Shown here: positions 62,891 to 64,000 of the stretch, piece by piece | How the letters are laid out: the number at the start of each line of letters is the position of its first letter | How positions within the stretch are numbered: the first letter of the stretch is position 1 | Assembly: GCF_963668515.1 (NCBI RefSeq) | Contig: NZ_OY764866.1 | Location: 124,001-188,000, forward strand | Length of the DNA: 64,000 bases | Direction of reading: 5' to 3' | Origin: an uncultured Ilyobacter sp. | Lineage (GTDB): Bacteria; Fusobacteriota; Fusobacteriia; Fusobacteriales; Fusobacteriaceae | The notes under the pieces: generated by a model | Told to the model about the DNA's origin: nothing | The model's database searches: none | What the model saw: the letters and a program-made list of their open reading frames with translations, nothing else | Position numbers and translations under genes: made by a program

Positions 62891-63972
62891 ATTTCCTCCA
62901 CAATTTCAAATTTAAATCTATTTATATCTGCCTCTTCACCCTCTATAAAATTGGGATCAGAATAAATTATCCTTACCTTGTCTGAATTTGGACCCCACAC
63001 TAGACTGTTGTGTTCTCCAGTCCCTTCATCACTTCTGTACACCGCAATCATATCCTTGTCTAGAGCAACTCCAAGGTGAACGATGGAAGTGTCTGTTGTA
63101 ATTACCAAGTCTGAATATTTCAAAATTGCTGCTGAATCCATTATTCCCTTTATAACTTCACAAAAATAAGCTCTTTCTCCAAGTTCCTTTGCTAAACTAT
63201 CCAATTCTTTTCTCTTTTCAGGAGGAAATACAAAAGTAATTGCATTTTTCGGATCATCCAGAACTTTTCTGCATATTTCCAATATCTTTTCTCTATTAAA
63301 CGTTCTATACTTACTTGCTCCATAAGGGTTTAAAGCCACTAAATTTTCCTGAGGTATGCTCTCCCGGAAACTTTTACCTAAATTTTCCTGTTTCTCTGTT
63401 AGGTAAATATCATAAGAAAGGTCAGCTTCATCTATGTCCATTAATTTTAGGACTTCCGCATATCTATTTGTGATATGTTTTTTATCCTCTTTATAATCTA
63501 TATTTATATCAAAAAGATTCCATTCTCTTTTATTTATTCCTATATTCTGCCTAGCTTTACACAGATTTATAAACATCATTTGCTTTACACGAAGTGTTTC
63601 TGAAAAATCTATTAATATATCATAGTTTTCATCTGATATTTTTTTTGCTAGTTTTTTCATTTTTTTTGAACTCTTATCACATTCATATATTTTATCCACA
63701 TTGGGATTGTTTTCTATTACCTGTCTGTTTGCACCACGGACCACCACACCAATTTGAATCCCAGGATATGCTTTTTTGACTTCACGAAACATTAGAGTGT
63801 TTATAATCATATCCCCTATTTTCCCATCATATCTCAAAAACAATATTTTTTTTACTTTATTCATATCAATTTTATCATTTTTATTTTTTTTTCTATCCCA
63901 GATATACTTCCCAATGGCCAGCCTTTTCGGTCTTGCCCAATCCTGGAACGATCTATTCATTTTACTAAGCAT
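62887..63972 (-). CDS. family 9 glycosyltransferase (heptosyltransferase-like)
   Basis: A 361-residue protein. After a basic N-terminal ~35 residues comes KILFLRYDGKIGDMIINTLMFREVKKAYP, then ALNPYGASKYRTF (about 215) and the C-terminal DLVITTDTSIVHLGVALD (about 284), the ADP-heptose transferase pattern. The mid-section YDGKIGDMI replaces the usual RxGxIGDxI. It is the first gene of the operon visible; a ribosome site AGGAG precedes the ATG at 63972. The promoter lies beyond the window. Confidence 0.88.
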   Translation of the reverse strand: MLSKMNRSFQDWARPKRLAIGKYIWDRKKNKNDKIDMNKVKKILFLRYDGKIGDMIINTLMFREVKKAYPGIQIGVVVRGANRQVIENNPNVDKIYECDKSSKKMKKLAKKISDENYDILIDFSETLRVKQMMFINLCKARQNIGINKREWNLFDINIDYKEDKKHITNRYAEVLKLMDIDEADLSYDIYLTEKQENLGKSFRESIPQENLVALNPYGASKYRTFNREKILEICRKVLDDPKNAITFVFPPEKRKELDSLAKELGERAYFCEVIKGIMDSAAILKYSDLVITTDTSIVHLGVALDKDMIAVYRSDEGTGEHNSLVWGPNSDKVRIIYSDPNFIEGEEADINRFKFEIVEEI

Positions 63973-64000
63973 TTTTCACTCCTATAAAACTAAAATTCAC

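Overview
The window is AT-rich DNA from a strictly anaerobic bacterium with an outer membrane. The evidence is an LPS/oligosaccharide cluster, TRAP transporters, anaerobic ribonucleotide reductase, a ferredoxin-dependent 2-oxoacid oxidoreductase and a complete Na+-pumping succinate-to-propionate pathway. The mmdA-D-C-B gene order and the pathway match what is known of Propionigenium modestum, so a Propionigenium/Ilyobacter-type member of the Fusobacteriota is the best inference. No 16S gene is present to confirm this.

Layout. 1-3.2 kb (minus): the 5' part of mprF and a membrane metallophosphoesterase. 3.3-10.9 kb (plus): a complete his operon (hisZGDCBHAF-IE) behind a 15-codon leader peptide with five consecutive His codons and a textbook set of alternative hairpins. 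11-11.7 kb: a cyclic-nucleotide-binding-fold protein and a 66-aa protein. 11.8-12.3 kb: no gene, but a strongly structured stretch that looks like the right end/RNA of a decayed IS200/IS605-type element. 12.3-15.9 kb (plus): a very AT-rich surface-polysaccharide block (flippase, glf, glycosyltransferase) ending in a fragment of a UDP-glucose-dehydrogenase-like gene. 16-22.3 kb (minus): two tandem paralogous TAXI-type TRAP transporters; the binding-protein gene of the first copy has a 1-base frameshift. 22.5-28.2 kb: korDABC flanked by a LytT-type response regulator and a LytS-type sensor kinase, both transcribed the other way.

28.4-30.2 kb (minus): bioC and a broken bioB. 30.3-40.6 kb (minus): the energy-conserving pathway. 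An AspT-like carrier is followed by a succinate/propionyl-CoA CoA-transferase, split methylmalonyl-CoA mutase, MeaB, the epimerase, and the biotin-dependent Na+-translocating methylmalonyl-CoA decarboxylase MmdADCB. Together these convert succinate to propionate plus CO2 and use the decarboxylation to export Na+. The biotin synthase next to this biotin-dependent pump is inactivated. 40.9-43.2 kb: DUF3870, DUF2914 and a lone ABC ATPase.

43.3-43.9 and 52.8-53.4 kb: two copies of a ~550-570 bp element with ~50 bp imperfect terminal inverted repeats and an internal 120-bp tandem duplication (MITE-like). 44-51.2 kb (plus): an HxlR regulator, nrdD, a small ORF, nrdG, and a ThyX-like gene split by a 2.49-kb group II intron whose removal exactly restores a 210-codon frame. 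51.2-54.5 kb: tRNA-Arg (minus), a macro-domain protein, a GNAT acetyltransferase, a tRNA-Glu/Ala/Met cluster and an XRE-cupin regulator. 54.6-64 kb (minus): an LPS/oligosaccharide operon with two GT9 transferases, CDP-glycerol enzymes (TagD/TagF type), GT2 transferases, an O-antigen ligase/polymerase, two LPS-kinase-like proteins and a nucleotide-sugar epimerase.
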